The notes: a model not told the origin generated them from the letters alone. A stretch of 64,000 bases of DNA from Alphaproteobacteria bacterium (GCA_021774445.1 JAJFJA010000025.1:1-64000), one strand, 5' to 3'. Shown: positions 36,344 through 45,679, numbered from the stretch's first letter. A program made the numbers and translations.

Positions 36344-36384
36344 GCACAATAGTGGTGCGTTGCCCCTTAGGTCTTAGGCGCCTA
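36344..36384. repeat. 41-bp imperfect direct repeat, copy B
   Basis: Matches copy A (31019-31059) at 34 of 41 positions. Its right edge is exactly where the homology of the ATPase N-terminal remnant ends. It contains the palindrome TAGGCGCCTA. Confidence 0.75.
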
Positions 36385-36448
36385 CGCCGTGGATGGCTTC
36401 AACTGCGCCAAAACGCTTCACGATGTCGCGTAGCTGGACGTCAGACAT
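36374..36448 (-). pseudogene. ABC sugar ATPase N-terminal remnant
   Basis: Starting 15 bases after the alpha-glucosidase stop, 24 codons read MSDVQLRDIVKRFGAVEAIH then GVGA and TAA. This is the standard first strand of a MalK-type ATPase, cut off before Walker A. The order alpha-glucosidase then ATPase is the usual aglA-aglK order. Its missing C-terminal part is probably the fragment at 31057-31250. Too short for function. Confidence 0.7.
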
Positions 36449-36463
36449 TCTGCTTCTGCCCGT

Positions 36464-38131
36464 TTACGAAAGCGGCGCGCCGATAGTATAGCCAAATGCC
36501 GGCAATGTAAGTCCTGCGGTCGAGATGGTGGCGGCGTTGCCGATTTCATGATTTAGGCCCAACGGCGGCAAGTGATCCGACCCGATCCGGGCCTCGGCGT
36601 CGCCGAGGTTGAAAAAGGCGTATAACGTCTCGTCCGACGAGCTACGCTTGAAAGCCAAGATCGGTTCCGGCGTATCGAGAAACTGGATATCGCCGGTGAT
36701 CAGCGCCGCATGACGACGGCGCCAGTTCAGAAACCGGCGGCACGCGTTCAAGGTCGAATTGGGATCCGGTAGTTGCCGGTCTACCGCCAATTCAGCCTGT
36801 TGGGGCGAAACCGGCAGCCATGGCTCACGCGACGAGAACCCAGAGAATGGCGCGTCGGCCTGCCAAGGCATCGGCGTGCGGCAGCCATCGCGGCCGAGGA
36901 ATTCAGGATAAAGGGCGAGGCCGAAGGGATCGCGCATTCTGTCGAACGGAACCTCAGCCTGGGTAAGACCGAGCTCCTCACCTTGGTACAGGCAGACCGT
37001 CCCGCGCAGGCTTAATAGCAGCGCGTTCAGCATGCGCGCCTGGTCCGCGCTCGGCGCGCTACGCTGCCATCGGCTGACCGTGCGCGTCACGTCATGGTTG
37101 GAAAAGGCCCAACAGGGCCAGCCGTCTTCGATCACTTGCTCCAAGGCCCCAACGCTGGCGCGGAAATGGGATGCGGAGTAAGTGTCGGTCAACAGTTCAA
37201 ACGTGTAGCAGGTGTGCAGGTGCGCGGTGCCACGGCTATAGGCGGCCGCGGTTTGGGCGCTGTGATCGTCCGACACTTCGCCCAGTAAGAATTTGTCCGG
37301 GTAGCGATCAACGAGCGCGCGCAGGCGCTTCAGAACAGCGAAGTTCTCTGGGCGGCTCTTGTCATATAAGTGGCTCTGCATCGCGTAAGGATTGGCGCGG
37401 CCGGCGCCGCCGAGCGGCGGCGCATCGGCGGGGCGAGGCGGATTGTCGCGCAAAGCCTCGTCATGGGCATAGTAGTTCGCCGTATCAAGCCTGAACCCGT
37501 CGATCCCACGCTCCAGCCAAAACTCAAGCTCGCCAATGACGGCATCAAGAACCTCAGGATTGTGTAGGTTGAGATCGGGTTGCTCGACGAGGAAGTTGTG
37601 GAGGTAATACTGCGCGCGCCGCGGTTCCCATCGCCACGCCGAACCGCCAAAAACGCTGAGCCAGTTGTTGGGGGGCGACCCGTCGGGTTTCGGGTCGCTC
37701 CAGACATACCAATCGGCTTTCGGGTTGTCGCGACCGGCGCGGCTCTCGGCGAACCATTGGTGCTGGTCCGACGTGTGATTGACCGCCTGGTCGATGATCA
37801 CCTTGAGGTCGAGATCGTGAGCGCGGGCGAGCATACGGTCGAAAGAGTCGAGGTCGCCGAACATCGGATCGACGGCGCGAAAATCGGCGATGTCATAGCC
37901 GAAATCCTTCATCGGCGACCGATAGAATGGCGATAGCCAGACGACATCCACCCCGAGCTTGGCGACATAGTCGAGCCGTGCAGTGACCCCCTCGAGGTCG
38001 CCGATCCCGTCACCGTTGGTGTCATTAAAACTGCGCGGATATATCTGGTAAATGACCGCACCACGCCACCACGGCCGGCCTTCAGCCGCCGGCCGCGGCA
38101 AGGTCTCAGCTTTCGAAGTTACGCTACTCAA
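36464..38131 (-). CDS. aglA: Alpha-glucosidase AglA (GH13)
   Basis: 555-residue cytoplasmic GH13 enzyme that hydrolyses imported alpha-glucosides. GH13 motifs are intact: region I VIDQAVNHTSDQH, region II DGFRLDTANYYAHDE (nucleophile Asp), region III LLGEVSDDHS (acid/base Glu) and region IV FSNHDVTR (transition-state Asp). The start RPWWRGAVIYQIYPRSFNDT is canonical and no signal peptide is present. It is flanked on both sides by broken transporter genes of its own strand, so it now depends on the plus-strand AglEFGK. Confidence 0.94.
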   Translation of the reverse strand: MSSVTSKAETLPRPAAEGRPWWRGAVIYQIYPRSFNDTNGDGIGDLEGVTARLDYVAKLGVDVVWLSPFYRSPMKDFGYDIADFRAVDPMFGDLDSFDRMLARAHDLDLKVIIDQAVNHTSDQHQWFAESRAGRDNPKADWYVWSDPKPDGSPPNNWLSVFGGSAWRWEPRRAQYYLHNFLVEQPDLNLHNPEVLDAVIGELEFWLERGIDGFRLDTANYYAHDEALRDNPPRPADAPPLGGAGRANPYAMQSHLYDKSRPENFAVLKRLRALVDRYPDKFLLGEVSDDHSAQTAAAYSRGTAHLHTCYTFELLTDTYSASHFRASVGALEQVIEDGWPCWAFSNHDVTRTVSRWQRSAPSADQARMLNALLLSLRGTVCLYQGEELGLTQAEVPFDRMRDPFGLALYPEFLGRDGCRTPMPWQADAPFSGFSSREPWLPVSPQQAELAVDRQLPDPNSTLNACRRFLNWRRRHAALITGDIQFLDTPEPILAFKRSSSDETLYAFFNLGDAEARIGSDHLPPLGLNHEIGNAATISTAGLTLPAFGYTIGAPLS

Positions 38132-38164
38132 CGCGCATACCTTTCGCCCAATGTTTGCATTTGC

Positions 38165-38449
38165 TCAACCGCCCTTGACGGAACCGGCCAAGAGGCCGCG
38201 GACGAAGAAGCGCTGTAACGCCATGAAGACCACCAGCGGTACGATGATGGAAATAAACGCGCTGCTGGTGAGGATCTCCCAATTGTCGCCGCGCGACCCG
38301 AGCAGTTCGCGCAACTTGGAGGTCATGACGATTTGATTGTCGCGTTTGCCGAAAAATACCAGGGCGACGAGCAGATCGTTCCAGACCCAGAGGAACTGGA
38401 AGATGGCGAAGGACGCCAGCGCGGAAACCGACAACGCAAATTGATCAAC
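38165..38449 (-). pseudogene. AglG-like permease C-terminal remnant
   Basis: The frame keeps only the last part of a MalG-type permease: LSVSALASFAIFQFLWVWND, LLVALVFFGKRDNQIVMTSK, LRELLGSRGDNWEIL and FMALQRFFVRGLLAGSVKGG. It aligns with the C-terminal 90 residues of AglG (33975-35135) but is clearly diverged, so it is not a recent copy. Sequence upstream (38450-38579) has no permease homology and is probably the old operon promoter. Everything from the binding protein to the EAA loop is therefore lost. Confidence 0.8.
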
Positions 38450-38579
38450 CCATATGCGGCCTTCTCAGGCACTTCTGAATGCATTAAGAATAGGGTATCT
38501 AGGATTTCTTGGCCGGTCAAGCGGGTCTGGTGCCGCTTGCATGCGAAAATTCGGGTTGTGGCGATTTTGATAGGCGGAG

Positions 38580-39650
38580 ATGTCGGCTAGGCAGGAAAGA
38601 AAAGGCGTGACGCTGCTGGATATTGCCGCGGCCGCCGGGGTGTCGCGCACGACCGTCTCCAATGCCTTCAACCGGCCGGACCAGCTTTCTTCGACCATGC
38701 GCGAGAACATTATGGGGATCGCCGCAGCGCTGGCGTATCCGGGTCCAAATCCCATGGCGCGAAAGCTCCGGTCCGGCAGGGCCAGCGCAATCGGGCTGAT
38801 TTTTGGCGATTCCCTCAGCTACGCGTTTAGCGACGGAGCCGCAATCGCTTTCCTATTGGGTGTCGGCCAAGCATGCCAGGCGGCCGGCCAGAGCCTGTTA
38901 CTTGTGCCGACCGACGAGGCAGGCACGGCGAAAGCAATCGTCGCGGACGCCATCGTGGACGGCTTTCTGATCTACACCACGCCGAACGACGCCGTGGTAC
39001 AGCAGGTCCTCACACGGAACTTGCCGGTCGTTAGCGTCGACCGCCCGGCCATCGCAGATTTCGCCTCGGTTAGGGTCGATGATCGGGCGGGGGCTCGTAT
39101 CGCGGCCGAACATATCGTCGCGCTGGGGCACAAGCGCATTGGCGTGCTCATCCCGCGGTTGCATTCCGAGCCCTATTCCGGCCCCGTCGATCTCGGTCGA
39201 TTGGACAACACCAGCTATGTGGTATGCGCCGACAGGCTTACCGGTTACCTCGACGCCATTATCGCCGCCGGGATCGATCTTCAAAGCGTCGCCATAGAGG
39301 AGCGACCGAGCAACAGCGAAGACGACGGATACTCGGCGGCGCTTGCCGTCCTGTCGCACGAACCGCGACCGACTGCGATCTTGGCGATGACCGACCGTAT
39401 GGCCCTTGGCGCCCTAAAGGCCGTTGACGAACTTGGATTGCGCGTACCAGGAGATATTTCAATCGTCGGCTTCGATGATATTCCCGCCGCGGGCTCACTC
39501 CGGCCGGCGTTGACGACCGTCCGGCAACCGTTAGTAGAAAAGGGCCTACTCGCGGTGCAGGAACTGCTCTCCGGCAACGGCGAGTCTCCGTCCCCGCTCG
39601 CGGTTCGGTTGGTCGTGCGAGACTCTACAGGGCCGGCGCCGACCAGCTAG
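38580..39650 (+). CDS. LacI-family transcriptional regulator (AglR-like)
   Basis: 356 residues. The N-terminal HTH and hinge are at 8-60 (GVTLLDIAAAAGVSRTTVSN, then AFNRPDQLSSTMRENI). The periplasmic-binding-like effector domain has IGLIFGDSLSYAF, VSVDRPAIADFASVRVDD, GHKRIGVLIPR, TAILAMTDRMALGAL and ISIVGFDDIPAAG. It faces away from the eroded minus-strand agl operon, the usual aglR position. It may now regulate aglA and possibly the distant aglEFGK operon in response to an alpha-glucoside. Confidence 0.9.
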   Translation: MSARQERKGVTLLDIAAAAGVSRTTVSNAFNRPDQLSSTMRENIMGIAAALAYPGPNPMARKLRSGRASAIGLIFGDSLSYAFSDGAAIAFLLGVGQACQAAGQSLLLVPTDEAGTAKAIVADAIVDGFLIYTTPNDAVVQQVLTRNLPVVSVDRPAIADFASVRVDDRAGARIAAEHIVALGHKRIGVLIPRLHSEPYSGPVDLGRLDNTSYVVCADRLTGYLDAIIAAGIDLQSVAIEERPSNSEDDGYSAALAVLSHEPRPTAILAMTDRMALGALKAVDELGLRVPGDISIVGFDDIPAAGSLRPALTTVRQPLVEKGLLAVQELLSGNGESPSPLAVRLVVRDSTGPAPTS

Positions 39651-39654
39651 TCGC

Positions 39655-41181
39655 TCAACCGTCGAGGCTCTCATGCATACGGCGCACCGCCTCCGCCGGC
39701 GCGTCGTTCTCCGCCATCAAATCGAACAATGCCGCGTTGAGCCGTTGTATGACCGCCGGGTCCGTCGCCGGCGTCTCCTGACCTGGATCGGTCTCCAGGT
39801 CGTAAAGAACCGTCGTCGTGTCCTCCATCTTCTCCGGAAAATGGTAAGAATGCGTGTTCGTATCGGCTTTTGATTTATGGGCAATACGCAGCAAAGGTAC
39901 TCCCTTGGTAAAGTCGAACGGCGGGACAAGACTCGCGCTCTTCAGTTCCTCGACGGTGAATAGCTTGGTCATATGGGCCGGCATCAGGGTGTACTGATAC
40001 AAGTCCTGATTTTTCATATCTTTGGGATAACAAAAATAGGTGTAGCGTCCGTCGACGACATTTATCCCACCACCCCAGTATCCGAATATGCCAACCGAAC
40101 GCCCGGATACGTCGCGATCCAGCAATGGGAGCATGGATTTTCCCTGGACTTCCGGCGGGATCTCCGCGCCAAAGAGATCGCAGATCGTTGGCATTAGGTC
40201 GATGGTCTGGGTCAGGCTTTTTCGCCGCTCTCCCGCTTTTTGCCGGTAGTCGGGATGATGAATGAAAAGCGGAATATGGGATACTTCCTCATAGAGCGGC
40301 ATGCGGTTTTTTGCCCACCAGTCATGCTCCCCCAACAGGAAGCCATGGTCGGTCGTGACGATCAGTGCGGTGTCGTCCCACATTTGATGTTCGTCGAAAT
40401 AGTCCAGCACCTGACCGAGAAGATGATCGCACAGGCTTAGGAGCGCGAAATAGTTGGCGCGGAGTTCGCCAATCTCATCCTCTGACTCCGTCACCCGTTC
40501 GTAACGCGGCCAATCCAATATCGGCCCGTTGTAGTTCACTTTGTAGGGCTCGCGAAATCTTTCCGGGGCGAAAAACGGTTCGTGAGGATCGAAGGTTTCA
40601 ATCTGGAGTAACCAGTTGTCGGCCCGCCGGTTGGTGTCGAGAAAATTCAAGCCAGCCTGGAGGCATTGCACCGACGGAAAATCTTCTTCCTGCTTTATGA
40701 ACTCGCGATTGATCATGTAGTGATACGGGTTCTGTTTGGATTTTATGTCGTTCTGACTGTGATGATATTTTTCTTGTATGCGCTCGATCGGCGACTCCAG
40801 GAGAACCTTCCAGGGATCGGATTCTTGGCCGCGAATGAATTCGAAGGAATTGTAACGGGTGTGGTAAGTCGCGCCGCCGTCCTCCCAATAATGGTAGTGG
40901 TCGGACACGAGATGCGAGTAAGCACCCGCTTGCTTCAATAATTCCGGGAAAGAATTGTCGAACGGCTCCAAGGGACCCCATGACCGGTGGAGGAAGGAAT
41001 GGCGCCCAGTCTGCATATCGCGACGGGCCGGCATGCAGGGCATGGAGCCGACATAATGAGTGTCGAAGGTGACCGTCTTCTCCGCCAGCCTATTGAAATT
41101 TGGCGTGTCCAGAATGGTGCAGCCATAGGGTTGCAACATCAATCTGTTGAGTGAGTCGAAGAGGAGAAATACCGCTTTCAT
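39655..41181 (-). CDS. Type I (formylglycine) sulfatase, cytoplasmic
   Basis: 508-residue sulfatase of the alkaline-phosphatase superfamily. The active-site motif C-x-P-x-R is present in SMPCMPARRDMQTGRHS, so the Cys needs conversion to formylglycine. Other conserved parts: the metal-binding FLLFDSLNRLML start (one Asp, where many have DDxR), IETFDPHEPFFAPERF, and ALIVTTDHGFLLGEHDWWAK. No signal peptide, so it acts inside the cell. It lies 74 bases behind a sugar ABC importer on the same strand, implying that a sulfated substrate is imported first. A phosphonate monoester hydrolase role is possible. Confidence 0.88.
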   Translation of the reverse strand: MKAVFLLFDSLNRLMLQPYGCTILDTPNFNRLAEKTVTFDTHYVGSMPCMPARRDMQTGRHSFLHRSWGPLEPFDNSFPELLKQAGAYSHLVSDHYHYWEDGGATYHTRYNSFEFIRGQESDPWKVLLESPIERIQEKYHHSQNDIKSKQNPYHYMINREFIKQEEDFPSVQCLQAGLNFLDTNRRADNWLLQIETFDPHEPFFAPERFREPYKVNYNGPILDWPRYERVTESEDEIGELRANYFALLSLCDHLLGQVLDYFDEHQMWDDTALIVTTDHGFLLGEHDWWAKNRMPLYEEVSHIPLFIHHPDYRQKAGERRKSLTQTIDLMPTICDLFGAEIPPEVQGKSMLPLLDRDVSGRSVGIFGYWGGGINVVDGRYTYFCYPKDMKNQDLYQYTLMPAHMTKLFTVEELKSASLVPPFDFTKGVPLLRIAHKSKADTNTHSYHFPEKMEDTTTVLYDLETDPGQETPATDPAVIQRLNAALFDLMAENDAPAEAVRRMHESLDG

Positions 41182-41255
41182 ATGTCTCGTCCCAGGTTCT
41201 TGGTTCTGACGGCGGGTTTGGAAAGTCGTTGCCGCTCATAGGAAGCAACCACAGA

Positions 41256-42317
41256 TCAACTCCCGATTCTCAATCCCGTTTTTTGGTCAAACAAATGGAT
41301 ATGCTCCGGTTCAAAGCTCAGGGCCGTCGTCTCGTTTTCGGCGAACCTTCGGACCTCAGGCAGCCTGACTTTGACCAATTGGTCGTCAACAAGGAAGTTC
41401 AGCAGCATGCTCTCGCCGAGGTTCTCCGAGAGATAAAGCCGTGCCGGCAGGCCGTGATCACTCAGGCGGATGTGACTGGGGCGAACGCCAACCGTTACAT
41501 CTCCAGCGGCGTGATCGGGCGACTTGGGCAATTTGATTTCGTAGTCGCCCACTTTCACGGCGCCCTGCTCGAGCTGGCCGGCGAACAGATTCATGGGCGG
41601 GCTGCCAATAAAGGCGGCAACATGAACACTTAACGGTCTGTTGAAGACCTCATCCGGTGTCCCGACCTGGACGATGTCGCCATCGAGGAATACCGCCATG
41701 CGGTCGGCGATCGTCATCGCCTCTTCCTGATCATGGGTCACGTAGACGGTCGTTACATCGAGGGACCGTTGCAGCTTTTTCAACTCGACGCGGGTCTCCA
41801 GGCGGAGCTGCGCATCGAGATTGGAAAGCGGCTCATCAAGCAGGAACAACCTTGGCTGGCGCACGATCGCGCGCGCGAGGGCACAGCGCTGCTGTTGGCC
41901 GCCGCTGAGCTGTCCGGGTCGGCGGTGTAAGAGATGATCGATTTTTACTCTGGCCGCAGCTTGCCGGACAAGGTCGGGGATCTTGTTCTTGGCGACGCCA
42001 TCCATCTTTAAGGGGAAACCGATGTTGGCGGCCAGAGTCATGTGGGGATAAAGCGCGTAATTCTGAAACACCATCGCGACGTCGCGCTCGCCTGGCTGGG
42101 TGCCGGTCACATCGTTGCCGTCGATCATGATCCGGCCGTCGTCCGGCGCTTCCAGGCCGGCTAGAATCCGCAAGGTTGTCGTCTTCCCGGAACCCGACGG
42201 ACCGAGGAGAGCGAAGAACTCCACCGGCTGAATGTCCAGGTCGATTCCCTTCAGCGCCTCGAAGGTGCCGAACGTCTTGTGAATTCCATGCAGGGACACA
42301 TGTCCTTTTGCGGTCAT
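41256..42317 (-). CDS. ABC sugar transporter ATPase (UgpC/MalK-like)
   Basis: 353-residue ATPase. Walker A is GPSGSGKTT, the Q-loop is MVFQNYALYPHMT, the signature is LSGGQQQRCALARAI and Walker B is LFLLDEPLSNLD, with a C-terminal MalK-type regulatory domain (FIGSPPMNLFAGQ, VGVRPSHIRL). It overlaps the upstream permease by four bases. It energises the importer encoded at 42314-45507. Full-length and intact, unlike the ATPase fragments near aglA. Confidence 0.92.
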   Translation of the reverse strand: MTAKGHVSLHGIHKTFGTFEALKGIDLDIQPVEFFALLGPSGSGKTTTLRILAGLEAPDDGRIMIDGNDVTGTQPGERDVAMVFQNYALYPHMTLAANIGFPLKMDGVAKNKIPDLVRQAAARVKIDHLLHRRPGQLSGGQQQRCALARAIVRQPRLFLLDEPLSNLDAQLRLETRVELKKLQRSLDVTTVYVTHDQEEAMTIADRMAVFLDGDIVQVGTPDEVFNRPLSVHVAAFIGSPPMNLFAGQLEQGAVKVGDYEIKLPKSPDHAAGDVTVGVRPSHIRLSDHGLPARLYLSENLGESMLLNFLVDDQLVKVRLPEVRRFAENETTALSFEPEHIHLFDQKTGLRIGS

Positions 42318-43171
42318 AGCCGCCCTCCCCCTTTGACAGCACCCACCGTGAGGCCCTTGACGATCTGCTTTTGCGCCGCGATTCCGATGATGATCATGGG
42401 CAACATGGCGACGAGGGCGGCAGCACTTAGCTTGGCCCAGAGGGTTTGCTCCACGGACACGAAATTGAACATCGCGACCGTGACCGGCCGCACGGTGTTA
42501 CCACCGAGTTGGACGGCAAAGAGGAATTCATTCCAAGCGTTCAAGAAGATGAAAATGACCGTGACCGCGATTCCGCCGCGTACTTGAGGCAGAATGATGT
42601 GCCACAACGTCTGGAATCGATTGGCCTTATCGAGAAAGGCGGCCTCCTCCATCTCACGCGGGATATCTTCCATATAGGAGACCAGCAACCAAATCGCGAA
42701 GGGCAGCGAGAAGGTCAGATAAACCGTGACCATCCCTTGGAACGTATCAAGCCAACCGATCTTGTTGAGGATGAGGAAATAGGGAATGACCAATCCGACC
42801 GGCGGGACCATCTGCGTCGCCAGGGTATAGAAACCAAGCCACTTCTTGCCGCGCAAGCGCAGCCTGGCGAAGGCGTATGCCGCGGGCACCGCGATAATGA
42901 TGGTGAGGATCGTCGTGGAGGTGGAGACAATCAAGCTGGTGACCAAACTCGGCAAGATGGAGACGCCGCCGAACAAAGCATCCGAATAGTTTTGGAAAGT
43001 CGGCTCAAATATCACGCGGGGCGGGTAAGCAAGAACCTCGGACTCCGACTTCAGCGAAACGATGACCGCCCAAATCAATGGGAAAACCCAGATGAGCAGA
43101 AGCAGAGACGCCGCGGCGATTAGAAAGCCGTTGCGACGGGCTGCGGCCGCCTTGCTTGCCGATCTAGCCAC
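42314..43171 (-). CDS. ABC sugar transporter permease (MalG/UgpE-like)
   Basis: 285-residue permease with six membrane segments. It begins FLIAAASLLLLIWVFPLIWA and has the EAA loop PREMEEAAFLDKANRFQTLW, then ends QKQIVKGLTVGAVKGGG, all typical of the MalG side of CUT1 sugar importers. It overlaps the partner permease by eight bases and the ATPase by four, so translation is coupled. Confidence 0.92.
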   Translation of the reverse strand: MARSASKAAAARRNGFLIAAASLLLLIWVFPLIWAVIVSLKSESEVLAYPPRVIFEPTFQNYSDALFGGVSILPSLVTSLIVSTSTTILTIIIAVPAAYAFARLRLRGKKWLGFYTLATQMVPPVGLVIPYFLILNKIGWLDTFQGMVTVYLTFSLPFAIWLLVSYMEDIPREMEEAAFLDKANRFQTLWHIILPQVRGGIAVTVIFIFLNAWNEFLFAVQLGGNTVRPVTVAMFNFVSVEQTLWAKLSAAALVAMLPMIIIGIAAQKQIVKGLTVGAVKGGGRL

Positions 43172-44045
43172 GATGTGCCGTGCGGAGGCGAAAAAGGAGG
43201 CCCGACACGCAAATCGTGATAACGAGCAGAGATACGGCCAAGGCCGAGCCGTAGCCGAAATTCAGCTCCACGAAGGACGTCTTATAGGCATATAGATTGA
43301 GGATTTCCGTCGCCGTGCCGGGACCGCCGCCGGTGGCGGCGAAAATAGCGGCAAATGCCGAAAGTGCGATCATCGAGCGCATGATGACGACGATAACCAC
43401 GGCGGGGCGGATCAGTGGCAAGGTTATGTACCGGAAGCGTTGAAACGCGCCGGCCTTGTCGATTTTCGCGGCCTCGAAAACTTCCGGCGGCAGGGCCGCC
43501 AGACTGGCCAACAGCACCAGGAACGCGAACGGCGTCCATTGCCAAGTGTGAATGATGATAACCGAGATCAGCGCCGGCGTCGGTGAACCGAGCCAATTCA
43601 CCTGCCCTAGCCCGAGGATGCGAAATATGAAATCGATGATACCAAATTCCGGCGCCAGCATGATGGTGCGCCAGAACAAACCGACGACGACCGGTGCGAG
43701 CACAATCGGCAAGATGGCGACAATGCGGAACAACCACTGCCCGGCCGATATCTGCATGACAAGGAGTGCGAGCCCAAGGCCGATGAAAAGCTGCAAGGCG
43801 ACGGAGCTGAATGTGTAAATGGCAGTCAGCTGCAGGGCGTGCCAAAACCGGCTATCGGCCATCATGCGGGCGTAGTTGTCGAGGCCGGCGAAGCCGTCGA
43901 GGAACGGCATCGCCAAATTGACCGTATGGAAAGAATTCCAGAGCAGAAAAACGAGCGGAAAGGTGGTGGTGAGAAGCAGCACGAGCAGGCCGGGCGCCAC
44001 CATAAGCAGGGCGAAGTTCCGCTCTGTCGCGAACATGCTTCTCAC
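43164..44045 (-). CDS. ABC sugar transporter permease (MalF/UgpA-like)
   Basis: 293-residue permease with six membrane segments: LLMVAPGLLVLLLTTTFPLV first, FVLAPVVVGLFWRTIM-like central helices (read as IVLAPVVVGLFWRTIM), and the EAA loop PPEVFEAAKIDKAGAFQRFR. An internal ATG at codon 4 is an alternative start. It forms the channel with the 42314-43171 permease, 28 bases after the binding protein. Confidence 0.91.
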   Translation of the reverse strand: MRSMFATERNFALLMVAPGLLVLLLTTTFPLVFLLWNSFHTVNLAMPFLDGFAGLDNYARMMADSRFWHALQLTAIYTFSSVALQLFIGLGLALLVMQISAGQWLFRIVAILPIVLAPVVVGLFWRTIMLAPEFGIIDFIFRILGLGQVNWLGSPTPALISVIIIHTWQWTPFAFLVLLASLAALPPEVFEAAKIDKAGAFQRFRYITLPLIRPAVVIVVIMRSMIALSAFAAIFAATGGGPGTATEILNLYAYKTSFVELNFGYGSALAVSLLVITICVSGLLFRLRTAHRG

Positions 44046-44073
44046 ACTTCCACCACCAGTGCCAAGAAGGGTA

Positions 44074-45507
44074 TCAGCCCTTCAGGATGGCTTCGATCTT
44101 CTTCTGTGCCTCGTTGAGGGCGTCGGTTACGGTCGACTGACCGACCAAAGCCGCCTGAATAGCCGTCGCCATGGTATCGCCGACGGCCGGCCATTGCGGC
44201 AACCGCGGCCGCCATTCGACATCCGTGTCCTCGGCAAACGAGGTCGTTGCGGCAGCGATGTAGTTGTCGCCCGCGGCCTCGAGCGTGGCCCGGTACTCCC
44301 CAATTTCCCACACCGACGTGCGGTTGGCCCCGGTGCGTTTGTAGGCGCCGGGGAAGGCATAGGTCGTCGCCACCTGGGTTTCTTTCGAGGCAGCCCACTG
44401 GATGAACAACCATGTCGCGACCTTGTCCTTTTGGGACAGGGCGCCGTTGATCGGGAAACTCCAGTTCCAAATCGACGAAACACGCTTGCCGGATGGGCCC
44501 TTTGGCCAACGGGCAAAACCGATCTTGCCGATGACCTTGGATTTCTCCGGATTGGTAATAACGGCCGCCGATCCGTGGGCGTCAATGTAGGATGCGACGG
44601 TTCCCTGGCCGAAAGCGTCGGCGATGTCCGGCCAGTTCCAGTTTTCAACACCCGGAGGCGCGTAGTTGTTGAGCAAATTGACGTACCAATTGAGCGCCGC
44701 GATGGCCTCGGGGCCGTTCACGACCATTTTGCCCGTATTGTCGAACCACTCGCCGCCGAAGGAGCGGAAAATGGACGGATAGATGTACATGTTCTGTCCG
44801 GCACCACGGAACCCGCGCAGGGCGGTGCCCCAAAGCCGGTTGTCCGGGTCGTGGGCGGCCGCCGCGTTGGACGTGAACTCGTCAAACGTCTCCGCCGGTT
44901 TCAGGCCCAACTTGTCGAACACGTCTTTGCGGTAGACTTGGATCGTCGCCTCACCGTCAAACGGAATGCCGAATGGTGAGCCGCCCACCGAGGTGGCGCC
45001 GCGCCAACCGGCGAGAATGTCCTCATATTGGAACCAGTCGTTGTCGGTCAGCTTGGCGTCGCCAAGATAGCCGTCGAGAGGATCGACCCAATCGTTGGTG
45101 ACATAAAGATCGTAATACATCGGGTCAGCCGCATGGGTGGCCCAAGTCCCGGTCTTCGACGATAGGTCGAGGACGGCCTTCTGTCTGATCTGACCCGGCG
45201 GCGTCATCTCGAAGCGGACATCGATTCCGGTCAGTTCCTTGAAATCCGGCAGAACGGTCTCGAGGTTCTGGAAATATCCGGCGGGAATCACCCCTACCGT
45301 AATGGAGGCCCCCTCAGCCTGGCGCCAGTCGATGTTGGCGGCGCGCAGTGAATCAAGGTCCATGAACTGTCCGTCGGCATAAGCGCGGCCGGCGAAAAAG
45401 CCCGAAGATGTTGCTAGCACCGCACCGGAGACCGCCCCCTTTAGAAGCGTTCGGCGCGTTACGAGGGGAACAGATCGTTGGTTCGTGTTGTCATCAGCCT
45501 TGGTCAT
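44074..45507 (-). CDS. ABC sugar transporter substrate-binding protein, Tat signal
   Basis: ATG at 45507, with GGGAGG upstream, gives 477 residues; a longer frame to 45621 has no conserved content. The signal region carries a twin-arginine motif (TRRTLLKGAVSGAVLATSSG) and ends near AYADG, so export by Tat is likely, unusual among sugar receptors. The family-1 core includes ITVGVIPAGYFQNLETVLPD, FKELTGIDVRFEMTP, LYVTNDWVDPLDGYL and FGIPFDGEATIQVYRKDVFD. The ligand is unknown; the sulfatase in the operon suggests a sulfated sugar. Confidence 0.9.
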   Translation of the reverse strand: MTKADDNTNQRSVPLVTRRTLLKGAVSGAVLATSSGFFAGRAYADGQFMDLDSLRAANIDWRQAEGASITVGVIPAGYFQNLETVLPDFKELTGIDVRFEMTPPGQIRQKAVLDLSSKTGTWATHAADPMYYDLYVTNDWVDPLDGYLGDAKLTDNDWFQYEDILAGWRGATSVGGSPFGIPFDGEATIQVYRKDVFDKLGLKPAETFDEFTSNAAAAHDPDNRLWGTALRGFRGAGQNMYIYPSIFRSFGGEWFDNTGKMVVNGPEAIAALNWYVNLLNNYAPPGVENWNWPDIADAFGQGTVASYIDAHGSAAVITNPEKSKVIGKIGFARWPKGPSGKRVSSIWNWSFPINGALSQKDKVATWLFIQWAASKETQVATTYAFPGAYKRTGANRTSVWEIGEYRATLEAAGDNYIAAATTSFAEDTDVEWRPRLPQWPAVGDTMATAIQAALVGQSTVTDALNEAQKKIEAILKG

Positions 45508-45636
45508 CGTCACATCCTCCCCTAGGTTTGTCTCACCCAAAGCCGCCTGCAATTGCCGTGACGCGGTTGCCGCCACTACGGGTGATCTGGATGGGTATCC
45601 CCGTGGACACAGATTGCCCATCGGGTTATTATTATT

Positions 45637-45658
45637 AACATTCTAACATTAGGATGTT
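45637..45658. promoter_or_regulatory. Candidate GntR operator
   Basis: AACATTCTA and TAGGATGTT, nine-base half-sites with one mismatch, are separated by four bases. The dyad lies in the divergent region 22 bases before the GntR start and about 130 before the transporter start. It is in a short AT-rich stretch, as expected for a promoter-overlapping operator. Confidence 0.55.
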
Positions 45659-45679
45659 TAATTCAAGTAGAATTTGGCG

